Under the pieces are notes generated by a model. That model saw only the letters and a list, made by a program, of their open reading frames with translations. It made no database searches and was not told the DNA's origin. A program made the translations under genes and the position numbers. From positions 31,885,531 through 31,949,530 of the forward strand of contig NC_135049.1 in the NCBI RefSeq assembly GCF_051014685.1: a stretch of DNA of 64,000 nt, given 5' to 3'. Positions 51,145-62,828 of the stretch are shown one piece after another. Numbering within the stretch: the first letter of the stretch is position 1; every line of letters begins with the position of its first letter. The stretch comes from Ptiloglossa arizonensis (Eukaryota; Arthropoda; Insecta; Hymenoptera; Colletidae).

Positions 51145-52905
51145 ACACGGTTTCGCGATCGGAATATTTACTCGGACAGCTCGTACCGACCACAGCCCGG
51201 CTCTTCGCGAGTACAGATTCCCCGAAACTCGGAGCCGCGAAGGTTTCCACGAATTCGGTCTTCCCGTTCGCGGAGGCAACCTCGGCGCTCCGTTTACGAC
51301 GCTTCCGGATTCACCGATCGACTTTAACGCGAGCCCTTTTCTCTCCGTCCGGATCGAACGTCGAACCACCTGCGAAATTCAATTATCGAGAAGCGGCATC
51401 CTTGCACCGTGATTCACTGCTCGATCAGCCTCGAACGAGCGTACATTTGTAACCGGTTCGAAGCCGATGGAACATCGAAATCCCTGACCGATTCGAACGA
51501 ACTTGGAATACTCTTGGAGAAATTACGTATTAGAGAATCGCCCGTAAAAATTCCAGCAACGCGTAATCCGTGTCGTCGATCTCGGTAACGCGGTAAGGAG
51601 AACGTATCGTATTAAACGGGGAAGAGCACGGAACGTACTCGAGACGGGTGAAGACCGAAATTGTGGAAAACAACGACGATGCATTCGAAAACAATCGAAG
51701 CAACGGAATCGCGACATTTGAACCGCGATGTCGAGTGCACGTTGCTTTATCGTCTCCTGTGCGAGCAAACGGTAGACAGTGTCTCAACGCGGCTTCAGAA
51801 GCGGTACCTTGGAAGCTATTACTTTCGGGACGTGTACTTTACGGAGAAAGAAAGATCATCCGGAATGGGTGACGTTGATCTTCGAACGGTCTCTAGATTT
51901 CCACCTACGCCGTACTCGTACTATCGACGTTCGTAAACGGAAGACACCGAGACGACTCCTCGTTTCGCGATCGGTCGTCCCGCAGATGCGAGGCCATTTT
52001 TCTAATCCTCGCGATACCGAAGTATCTCGTCCGACGTTAAATCGTAGGACGCAACAAGTTCGCGCAACAGTGTAAACTTGCCGCGTTAAATAAAGCGTTC
52101 CGCAACGCGGCTAACCGCCAATTTGCAAATTTACCGTTTCTTCCGTCTACGCTCGTACACGTTCGTCTACTTTCCCGTTCGAGCGGTCTATTCGTCGTCC
52201 CTTCGTGCTCTCGAGGTTTCGGGCAAGGACGCGTTTCGCGCGAAGGGTCTCGTAAACTCCGTCGTGTCCGAGGTTACGTCGACGAAACTGTAGGAAAATT
52301 AACCTCCTCGGGTAGGTGGACTCCTATTGACCGACGTTGGTTAATTCGGTCTCCGAACACCGCTCGATTCGTTAGTCGATCAAGTTCGTCGATGAATTTC
52401 GCGAGTTTCGTCGCGACTCTGTGTTTGGGGCGTAATACGTTTTACGATGGAGTTACACGCACCCGAACCGCGGACCGTATTTCGCCCTTGGGGGCGGTTG
52501 CGCATCGGGAAACCGTGTGACGCGACAAATCCGCGCACAACGGGCCAGGGAATTTTCTTCGTTTCTCCCCGGTTCCGTTACTAAGAGTTATCGGTCGGGG
52601 AGAAGCGTAATCGATTTACAACCGAGGGAGAATTTAATACCGAAAATTTTAACGCCGTGGTACACTCGATCCGCGTTCGCGGCGCTGGATCTCGTTCGGT
52701 TTCCTTCGGATTGAAAAATTTCAACGAAAAATCGCGGAATCGTCGCCTCTTCTGTATTGAAAATTCGTCGATTTGTTTCGCGGAAATTTTTTCCGAACAA
52801 CGATTCTCCAATCGAAAATAATTGAAAATCGTCGAGACGCGATCGAGTCACTCGACCGATAAATCCGGCCGCTTCTCGTTATTGCGATAAAACGAGGTTG
52901 GCCGT

Positions 52906-52919
52906 AAAAAAAAAAAAAA
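52906..52919. repeat. Poly-A run
   Basis: Fourteen A residues followed by GAAAAAA. No retroposon body or target-site duplication was recognised beside it. Confidence 0.8.
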
Positions 52920-54311
52920 GAAAAAATTGTACTCCTCGTTCTCGATTCGTTTTTTCGGGAAAATTCGACCGCGTACTCCGTGCGTCGCGCACGTTTTTCG
53001 GAACGCAACGGAACACGGTTGTCGATAGAGCGACCGAAAGCGCGTAAAGTCGACCACTCGGGCGAAGAGCCTCTCCCCTTTGTTCCGTTCTCGTCCGTGG
53101 GAAGAGGGGATGGAAAAAGTATTCCCAACAGGTTGTCCCGCTCCGCAACGGCCTTTGAATTCGGAAATTATTGCACGGTTCGTGCACGCCGACCGTGCCA
53201 CTGGACGACTGTGAATCGTCGCCGTAAGTCACACTCGAGTCACCGGCCAACTCGAATATGTTCGAGCGCGGTGTGCTGCGATCCCTTTTGTGGTAGAAGT
53301 TTGCCGCAATACCGCGGCAAGTGCACGTCCGAGATAATTTCGATTGTCGGCCAACGGGACGCGCTGTAAAACGAATCGATCAAAATTTCGCCATCTAGTA
53401 TGTCCGTTTCCGCGGAGCCCTCTGTTCTCTTCCCGTTTACTCTCTCTCTCTCGTCATTATTTCTGTAATTAGTTTTTCTGCTAGCTAGTCGGTCCACTCC
53501 TTGCGCTCTCCGCTCCGTTTCCATTCTACCTCGCCGCTCTCTATGTATTCGATTCTCGAGCTCGTCGCTCTCTCGCTGTCGTTCGTTACCAACAACAACG
53601 AAGATGAAACTCCTTCGCGAGGAGTACTCGCTCCTGTACTCCTACGAGCCGAGAAAATCGATTCGCGGACGATTTGAGTCGTAAAAGAAACGCGTAATCT
53701 CTCGTCGCGAAACGTATCGATGCACAAATGCACCCTCCGTTCCCTACAAACGTCCCAGCCGTTCGGTAAACCGAGCGCGTCAAAATCGACGCGTTCCCGT
53801 TCGATTTGCGTTAAAAAATAATATACAACGGAACGTACGCTTCGCGGACGAAATCCGTGCGCGTCGCACGGCGTAATTCCTCGGCTGGAAATTTATCGTG
53901 TAAATATGTCAGCTTTTAGAAAAATTGCGACCCACGGTGGGAACGGATATAAAAGCTAGGCGTTACTATTTTTTTCGTTATTTCCATTAGCTTCGAAAAC
54001 AATCGCGACTATTTTTCAAAGTGATCGATGGCCCGTAAACGTGCATACTTCCGTTAGGATACCGCGTCCGTTTTTTCGTAATACGCGTTCCGTGTTGTAC
54101 ACTACGAGTCGAAGATAGTCTCGCGCGTAAAAAGGAAGGCGATAATTCGAATTATATACGCCGGGTAGGGGAACATTCGAGAGTCCCTCGGACGATAAAA
54201 AAAAAAGGTTCGCGGGGCCGACGTCGTTTTGCCGCGAAATTTAATATACCCGGTGGCCCGCTCGATCGAAGCCTGTTTCATCGGCGAATTCCGAGCGGAC
54301 TTATCCGTGGC

Positions 54312-54383
54312 TTAGCGGAGGAGTGTACCGCTGCGCACAATGGATTGGCCCTCCCCGTTCATTGTGCCGGGTGGTACGGCTAA
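54312..54383 (+). ncRNA. Candidate pre-miRNA-like hairpin
   Basis: An imperfect stem folds on itself. UUAGC (54312-54316) pairs with GCUAA (54379-54383). Then, after an asymmetric bulge, GUACCGCU (54325-54332) pairs with GGGUGGUAC-side bases 54370-54377, with two wobble pairs and a 2x2 mismatch. GCACAAUG (54335-54342) pairs perfectly with CAUUGUGC (54360-54367), leaving a loop of 11-17 bases. The upper stem of about 16-19 pairs fits a short insect miRNA precursor. Neither arm matches a miRNA seed that I recognise. The hairpin is in a block (54300-54620) with less of the TCG/CGA texture. Transcription and strand are unknown, and it could equally be a structured regulatory palindrome. Confidence 0.25.
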
Positions 54384-54620
54384 TAAGAGGGGGAGAAGTC
54401 CTCGTATCTTCCGTCGCGACGCGTGTGTCGCGCGTCCACGCGGTGACGGAGGGAGAGAGCAGACGGCTGGAAATCCACCTATGGATACCTATATGCGGGT
54501 CATGGCGCATGTCAGGCCCGAGAGGGTGCGGCAGCGGTAACTCGAGGACTAAAACCGCGCCAGGGCGGTTCCGTCCTTTTCTATGCCCGATATCGTGTTT
54601 TCCCTTGTACACCGGCGAAT
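54384..54620. other. Low-CpG, complex block beside the hairpin
   Basis: Unlike its surroundings, this block has mixed words such as ACCTATGGATACCTATATGC and GGTCATGGCGCATGTCAGG, with small internal palindromes. Open frames cross it on both strands (about 66, 108 and 194 codons), and none has a recognisable domain or clear advantage. It may be a conserved non-coding element or part of a non-coding transcript that includes the hairpin at 54312-54383. Confidence 0.3.
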
Positions 54621-57600
54621 CCTCCATTGCTCGTCCAGCTTCTCCTTATCGGTCCCCGTTTCGCTTTAATGGCTCCGAATCGTTTCCACGATCGTCTCCG
54701 CGACGCAATTTCTGTCCCGCGATCGATCGATCGGCGCGAGGATTCGACCATCGAGGAATATCCCGTGCTTTCGATTACGGTGATCTCGCGCGAGCTTCGT
54801 CGCGGAGCTACCGAGCCTTTTGCCGTTCGATCGCGGTACGGATAGAACGCGACCGATTTCCCACCGGCCCGACATTCCACGCGACACCGTCGCGCGATAT
54901 CGCGTGACCGTAAACAAACTCGCTTAAAGGGGATGACCGAGCAGACCGGTGGGTCGCGAACCAAGGTCGTCTTTGCGAGCCTTTTCTTTCTCATCGAGGA
55001 TAAATACTTTATCCGAAACTCTTCGTGCCGAGTTTCCACCGCAACGATACCGCGCGTACTTTCCACCGTAATCGTAGCCCTGTACTCGCGAGCCGAGATT
55101 CCGTAGAACGCCCTTTTCCTTATTTTTCTTTCTCCTCTTTCTTTCCCGTTCTTCTCGCAGCTTTCAACTCGAAGACGTTCTCGTCCCGCGAGAAGCTTTC
55201 ACCGAGTTCCAATTTTTTCGGGATATCGAGTTCCTTCGGGGCTCTTCGTACCGGCGAGTAGTTTTAAACCCTTTTTCTGGCTCCGTCTCGATCGACTCGC
55301 CGCCGCGGATCGACACGGGCCGAGCGCGCTCCGCTTCGCGCGTCCAATATCCTCGACTCGCGCTCCACGATTCGCCGCGATCGTCCGGGACTCTGGCAAG
55401 GTTTCTTCAATTTTCGTGGCACTCGGGCCTTGCATCTGCAGGTGCAAATCGAATCTACGGAAGATCCGCCGATAGCGGAGAGCGTTTCTGCTTTCTTTCG
55501 CGAGAGACACGGGTATCGCGCGCGCTCGCGTTGTCTTACCTCTCGTTCGTTCCGCTCCGAGACCGACTCAATTTGTAAAAAGTTATCGCGAAGGTTCTTC
55601 TCCGAGCTGCTCCCCCTTTTTACCATTGCTCAGACTCGCCGTCGACCAACGTTTGCTCTTCAAAAATGGTCAGTCTTTTTCCCGATAAAATAAATTGAAA
55701 AATCGACGATAACGTCGAAGAACGTTAAGCGAGCCGACTTTCAAGGAATAGACGCTCCTTTTTACAACGATATATATTTAGAGAAAACTACGCTAAAATT
55801 AGATCCCGACTCTTAAAACTCTCCATCCGTCTTTCTCTCCTCGAGTCTGCAACTCCCTTGGCGCAACCAACTAAAACTCCCTCGATCCTCGATCGCGCTC
55901 TTCTTTTAAACTTCTCGCGCTCCTCTGTGTTACGTGTCGCCGGTGCGTCCCGAGCATTCCTCGGACCGTCGCTTGGCGAAGTCGATATTCTCGAAAACGA
56001 AACCTCGCGCGACGCAAATTTATTCCAGGATTTTCGCTCCCTCTTTTGGACGCGGATCGACCTCTGTTCGCGTCGCGTAGCCGTGCTTTATCGAAACTCG
56101 ATTTTACCCTCTACCGTCTCCCGAAAACGTTTCGCGTTATTTCGCCGGCAGCCTCGCGAGCTTCGTTTCGCGTCTCCCTGCGAGACTTTATCGTCTCCGG
56201 TCGCGAGTCATCGTTTGCGTTCGCTGACGAAACGAAGCCTTGGATTTGACCCTGATCGGCGAACGGAGGCCAAATTTAACGAGATCGCGAACTAACGGTT
56301 GACCCTAACCTTCGAACCGAAACGAGATTTCTCGATGGGCTCTCCGGCGTACTTTCAAAGTTTTCTCGTTCCCGGTGACAGGGCCGCTGCTCCGAGGGGA
56401 CAACGACAACCGGGGACAAGTTCGCCCAACAACCGACGAACCGTAACTAAAAAAACGTTTTATTCTTTCGCAAGTGAATATCCGTCGAAAGTTCCCCGAA
56501 TCGTGGTAACCACGAGCGAATCGTCTCGCGTCGACGGTGAGAACGAGCTTCGAATCGCGCGGTGGGCGGTACGGTTAAAAATTCGTGTGGAATTCTCCGT
56601 TGAAGGGGGATCGATGCAAATTTATTCGCATGTTTATTCAAAGGATAACTCCGCCCGATGAAACGCGCCCGCTAATAAAGAAACGTACCGTCCGCGTTTC
56701 CGACGAGTTAACGCGAGTACGTCGTTGCTCGCTATCCGTGGAGACAAACGATCGAATTCACGAGGGGCGAGAGGGAACAGTTTACGAGAACTCGCCGGGG
56801 AAATGTAACGCCCGAGGACGTCGCATCGTCGGCGCTCGACCTCTCCGGTCTAGCCGTGCGGTCGAAACCGAGCCCGCGGATGTGAAAATCTCACGACATC
56901 CGAGCGGAACCGTGATAATCGCGATAATCTCTGTTTGCGTAGTCACCATCCAAGCCGACGCAGTTCATCCTTCGGCGTTTAGTCGAGCGAATCTGGCTTT
57001 GGGAACTACGGCAGCTGCGCTCGATCTTTCCAATTTCCACCAGTCCATCTCCCTCTTCGTTCAACAATAATAGCAACGTTTTTATCGCACACGTTCGATG
57101 GAATTGGACCGACTATTATTCCAACGTGAATTTCTTTCGTAACTTTTGCGCACCGAATCGAAACCTCCGAAGCGGCTACGCTTTACGAAAAGGCTCCCTC
57201 TATTTTATACACCGTTCAACGGCGAGAAATTGGCGTTAACGTTCAGGGACAATCTTCGAGAGTACCTTTGCGGATTTCCGGTACCTCGAAGATCAATCGT
57301 ACCAGTTTCTTTCGGATCGCTAAGCGGCTAAAAGAGACACCGTCGCTCGTGTATAACTTTCTTCCCGAGACTTTAAGTAGATTTTTCTCGTGCCGCGTTG
57401 GTTACCGCGAAGATCGTTTCTTCGTGGGAAAAGAAAAATATTAATCCTTCGACTCTCTCCAAAGTCCACTCGCTGCGAGAAAAATTCGGTGTTTCGTCCT
57501 GTACGCGCGCGAAGAAAAGAAAAATTCTCCACTCGCGTGTCGCGCGTTGATAATCGTTAGGCGAGACAACGCCGTAACGTGGAAAAGAAACAAGCTGGAA

Positions 57601-60600
57601 AAGCAACGAACGAATCTTTGCCACGATGCGACGGAAGAAAAATCGTCCCTCGTTCCTCGCGAGTTTCTCGCGTCGATGTACGTTATCCGTTCGTTCGACC
57701 GAGTCTTTCTCATAACCATTCTCGATCGCGCGTCGTTCGTCTCGCCCGGAAATTGCTCGCGATAAGTCGAGCCGATAGATGACCGCGATCTCCGTTACGC
57801 GCCGTCGAGAGGAGATAATAACGTGCAACCTTTGTTTTCTCGAAAATTTATTTTTCTTTCTTCTCGCGATTACGCAACAGTCTCCGGAGGTTACGCATCC
57901 GCTGGACGTCAGTTTCGCACAGTTTCTCGGGAAATCGGAGACGCGTTCTCGCGCTTCGGCGAAATCCGTTCGAGACGTCCTCGAGTTCGTACGTACGTGT
58001 GTATTCCTGTTTGGGGATTTACTCGACGCTCTCTCCTCCATTGTTTACGAAGCGCGTAAAAGGTCGGATACGGTGCTCGATGTCGCGGTGAAGCTGGCCA
58101 AACGAGAGGAAGACACCGAGGATCCTCGGGAAGCAAGAACAATACCACCGGCACGGCTTTCGTATCTCGTGCTCGTGCATTTTTAATGTCCCTCGAATAC
58201 GCCACGGGTCGCGACATTTGGACATGAATTCCCCGCGACGCGCATATTAAACGACGCGTCTTCCCGATGTTCCCGAAACGTAGCATCCAGCTATCCGTGA
58301 TCATAAATTTAAAGCAGCCGCGATGCTCCGTGAACGTCTATACGATACGAGACAAGCGGTTCCAACAATGACATTTCCTCCGTAATTTAAATATCTCGCG
58401 CAGCTATGTTTCCCGACACTTTTACTCGCAAATTGGCGAGAAGGGAACGATCCGTTCGAAAGAAAAATGTACGATTTCGTTTGAAAATACATCGAATATT
58501 TTTTTCCACCACCGACGCGCGGAATTGCTCGGGATTCCCATTTAAACGGCAAACATCGTATACGTCGTTTACACAACTGGACTTTTTGTCCAACGAAAAT
58601 GATAAGAACGGAAAAGCCCACGGATCGCCGAGAGCACGCGAGGCTACGATTTCCGGGCCGAGAACGGAACTGTACTTTTTCGACTCGCTGCGAAAAAAAA
58701 ACCACCCGGAGGAAATTTCTCAACGTAGGAACTAGTTGGGGAAAAAAATCTCGATGGACGACACGGAAACTTGGAAATTTTCTCGACTCGGTGCAGAGAT
58801 CGCGAATCGACACCGAGGACTCGTGTCTGGGAAGATCGACACCACAGCGCGTTCGTGAATTACAAATTTTTAATCAATCGACTCCATCGTGGATATTAAC
58901 GTCTTCGCGACGGTTTCCTGGTATATTCTTCGAGATCTCTGTTCTCGAGGAAACTTTGTTTTTGAGAATGGTAACGCGATCGGATGGCCGAACTTTGATG
59001 CCCGGCGGGTAGTTTCGTTACCTTCGTGGCTACCGTTGAAATAATAATTCGCGAACGGACCTAATCGATCGATGGAGAAGAGGTACACGTCGAATCTAGG
59101 TCCAGAAATCTCATCGATTCTCTCTCTCCCTTGACATTTTAATCCGGACGGTCGAAGCGTCGCTAACTCGGAGACTCGCCGAGCTGTACCTTCGGTCTCG
59201 CGACCAGTGAACGTAAACTTTGACCGAGGGTTCCACGATTTCTGTACAAAAACATTCGCGCAAAGGTCCGTCTTTGTTGCAACCCCATAGACGTGTCCAC
59301 GCGCGGCCATAAGCGTTGACCGCGACCACCCCGAGCGTATCCCTAAATTACTTTGCGATCCAGATGCGCGCAGAATGTCGCCAACTTTCGGGAATTCTTA
59401 CAAACAATAACGCTACCCTGTCGTTCCGACGGTCGTGTTCTTTGTCCGCGATACTTTGAGGAGAATCCCGTAAAATCTTCCCGACGTACCCTGAAACGTT
59501 GCTTCTTAGACGGTGTTCCGAGCGTACCCGTTGCCCCGATAGTTGGCACGGACATGGATCGATCGAAATTTAAGGAACGCGTAAAAGTCACAGCCTGGCC
59601 CTTACGAACCTTCGTTGAAAGATTGTCGCGCGTTGAACTTCGATTTCGTAACGTTCCTCGAACAGGAGCCACGAAACGGTCAAGGAGAATTCTGCGTATC
59701 GAATGCTCAATTTCTCGATACTGTTCCTCCGTAATTACAGATGTCGGTGTATCAGACAGGGAAGTGGTTGTACGCAGATTCAATTTCTCGTTCGAAGAAT
59801 AATCCAGAAACGATCGCTCGCTGCGTCCCCGTTTGACGCGTAAGAACGCGATTTGAAAATTTCTACCCCGACACCTGGTTCGTCTCCCCTTGGTTTTCTT
59901 TGCCCTTCGGGGTGGCTCAGCCGGCGTCGTCGACGTCAATTTCGTACATAATACCGAGTAGATTGTACTCGAGATCGTATTACGCAATTCATAGACACTT
60001 TCTCCAATCGATCAAAGGCACGTGTCGCGCACGAGTACGCGTTACCCTCGATTAATTGGACGCAACAACGCGTCCGACTCGATGAATATTTACTCAATCG
60101 TAGCGAAGCACCGACGTTCCTCCCTTCTTTCTTCCGTGATCGCACGTGCCAGGATATTGGATGTGCCCGGAGTCTTCTCGGAACTACTAGCATAAACAAC
60201 GACGTCCGTTCTCGATCCTCTACGAACGGAACAACGCGTTCTTTGGAACGGATACTCCGGATAATGTTTTCGATTACGTTCTCCCTCGAATTTCCCTTCC
60301 GGGCGATCTTTATTTTCTCGCGCTCCTCGTCTCGAGTTCCTCGACGATTTCGAAGACCCGCAGTTGCTTTTACGAAAATTGTACCGCGAACGTTCACAAT
60401 CGTTCGAAGTAATCGGGATCGTTTCGCATCCGTGGAAATCGGCATCGATTATACCTTTTACTCGTTTTGTCCCTCGAACGATCTCTCGTCGTTCACGAGA
60501 CGTTTCATCGAGCGAAAAGTCGCAACGCGGTACGGAAAGTTCGTAAAATTGACATTGTTCGTTCGACACGCGAGCAATTTTTGCGGGAAAATATCGACTC

Positions 60601-60752
60601 CCGTCGCTTCGCCTTTTGTTTCTCCGTTTCCAACGCAAACGTATCCCCGACTAAAGCTACACGGTAACCAGCCGTCGAGGACGAGCGCCCGTTTTACAGG
60701 CATTGATCTAATTAGCCGAAGCGACACGGGCCGAATGTCGGAAACGGTCCGT

Positions 60753-60796
<44 letters not shown>
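60753..60796. repeat. CGCA tetranucleotide microsatellite, eleven units
   Basis: Eleven perfect CGCA units, the longest perfect simple repeat in the window. Open frames across it give repeated Ala-Arg-Thr-His or Arg-Ala-Cys-Val peptides, which are artefacts of the repeat. Alternating purine-pyrimidine sequence favours Z-DNA. Confidence 0.95.
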
Positions 60797-62691
60797 CACC
60801 CGACGGTACGTGTAACCAACGACGTGGCAAACGCACGGCTTCGAGAAACTCGGCCGTACCGTTCCGCGCGTCCAATAACGCGAGGAAAACAAGCGGAAAA
60901 CGTGGAAAAATCCGGCGACACGGCTCACGCACCCGATGTACGATGACATACGACCCAGAAAACGACACCAGAAGGAAACACAGAGAAACGACCGGAGCAA
61001 CCGTGCATGTTTTCGCCCGGTGTGTTCCGCGATGAAAAGATCCATCGAGTCGAGAAACAAGCTTGACAATTTTTTTTCATCGCGTTTCCGCGTGTTTACA
61101 CGTCGTACGAGAGTGCAACGAAAAGGAGGCTTTTTCCAGGAGTTCGCGGTTCGTATAGTTCTGTACGCGCAGAATCGATTTATCGAATTCGATCGGAAAA
61201 CGACGCCTCGAATTTACGGACTTTGAGCATCAACGATCGAGAACCGCGCGCACTCGATATCGATAATTTCGATCGTTTCGTCGAACGATTTTCCTATCGG
61301 GTCGTATCGTGTATTTCGATGCGTCCCGAAATAGACGGACAATGCGATAAATCGAGTAAATCGCGTAACGATTTCGTTCGTTTAACTTCGAATTGCCCAA
61401 AGACCGATACTGGCGAGCTCCCGGAAAATTGAACGCTCCGCGTCGAAAAATCTTCGAATCGGTATTTCCTCGATCGATCCAGTTCTTCGCTTCGATGTTC
61501 GCTCGAAACGTTTCGGCTTCTCCGGAGCGTGTCCCGCGAGCTACGGTCGACTCGCACGATTTCCGCCGTACTTTCGCGAGACGAACGATCGAATTGCGGG
61601 TTTTCGACGTTGCATCGACCATCCGGTCCACCACCGGCGGCGAAATTTCAAACGGAAGCGTAAAATTGTACGCTCGAGGGACACGTGGAGGCCGACCGAG
61701 TCGACGGGCAAACTGCTCGATGAGATCTGTCCCTTTAAAGCTTCCCAAGCCCGGCCGACGAGGAAAGAATTTCGAGGGACGGCGCGGCGTCCGATTTTCG
61801 GCGGTATCGATCGGTCGGAAAGGACGACGTCTCGCTTATAAATAAATTTTCGCGACGATACGGAGCTTCGATTCCGCTTGTTACTCGGTGCAATATTTAT
61901 GACGCGAACGCTGCAAAACGTTCGGTCATAAGCGTATGAATTATTCACGCGCGTGTTCCTTTCCCGCCCGAGCAGACTTTCCGCGAGAGGTCGTACGTCG
62001 CGCGAATAAACGCGAGACGGTCTCGTCTCGTCTCGCGAATCGAAACCAGGGAAAGCTGGATCGAAGATCGAGTCCGTCGCGACGTTCTCGTCCGGCGTCG
62101 CGGAGGCGTCGCGAGAAATTATAGGATCCGCGGGGATCTGCATCGGTGTGTTTCTCGAATAGTTCCGAGCGCGAACGGAGCGCGTAACTCGGCTCCTTTC
62201 GCGGTCTCCTCGTGTCGATGGCTCGTACTTTACGTACGCGTGTTGTTCGCAAAGGGTGCTCGGTCATTTGGACCGCGTACGAGCGAAAGAAACCAAAAAT
62301 CGCGAAGAATTTCGGCTCGAAGACACGAGCTAGGTGGTCTCGATCGTAGTTTCGACCACGATCCACCGAAAGTCGAGTGCCTCGTGGTGCACGGTGCACG
62401 CCGGCGGTCGGCCCGCTAAATTCGAGTTCCGTAAAGTCCATCGAGGGAGCGTCGTTTCGTCGTTCGAAAGACGTAAACTCTTTTTAGGAGATCGATTCGG
62501 TCTTACCTTCTCGGGTCCGTTCGGGTCCGGAGAAGCGGATCGAAGCTCGGCTCGCGGGCTCCTCTCGTTCCTTCGATGGATCGCGCGGCTTCGGACGGTA
62601 CGAAGTAGGAAAGTTGTTTCGGCGCGCCGCGTCGGCAACAGTGTCACGTGCACAAAGGGCGGTACGCGTTCCAGGGTCGAAATTCGCGAGC

Positions 62692-62700
62692 AAGGTGAGC
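62692..62700 (+). promoter_or_regulatory. Near-consensus 5' splice donor, possible unannotated first exon
   Basis: AAGGTGAGC matches eight of nine bases of the metazoan donor consensus and lies in a GC-rich stretch (62380-62860) that could hold a promoter and a non-coding first exon of a gene continuing beyond the window. No partner acceptor or coding exon was identified. Donor-like words occur by chance. Confidence 0.15.
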
Positions 62701-62778
62701 CAGCGGCGAGCGGAGCCGTGTCGTCGCGACGTGTGGACGCGCACTGCTCGTGAGACGCGGCACGGTCACTGGGCGTCG

Positions 62779-62828
62779 CGACGACGACAACGAACACCAC
62801 CACGACAACCACGACGCCGACGTCGGCG
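62779..62828. repeat. Imperfect ACR-type trinucleotide repeat
   Basis: Imperfect runs of CGA, ACA, CCA and CAC triplets. On the minus strand they read as poly-Val within a long open frame, which is a repeat artefact and not evidence of a membrane segment. Confidence 0.7.

Larger units (their letters stand above)
50250..54311. other. Non-coding DNA, few features
   Basis: No gene recognised apart from simple repeats (direct repeat at 51.1 kb, poly-A at 52.9 kb). A frame at 51661-51936 gives a more ordinary amino-acid mix than its neighbours but matches no family that I know. Confidence 0.65.

Noticed and set aside
51661..51936. 91-codon frame with ordinary composition
   Set aside because: Could be a transposase remnant but shows no catalytic motif; overlapping frames are also open.
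54308..54320. tRNA-like box A (TGGCTTAGCGG)
   Set aside because: No box B (GGTTCGANNCC) at the required distance and no acceptor-stem pairing.
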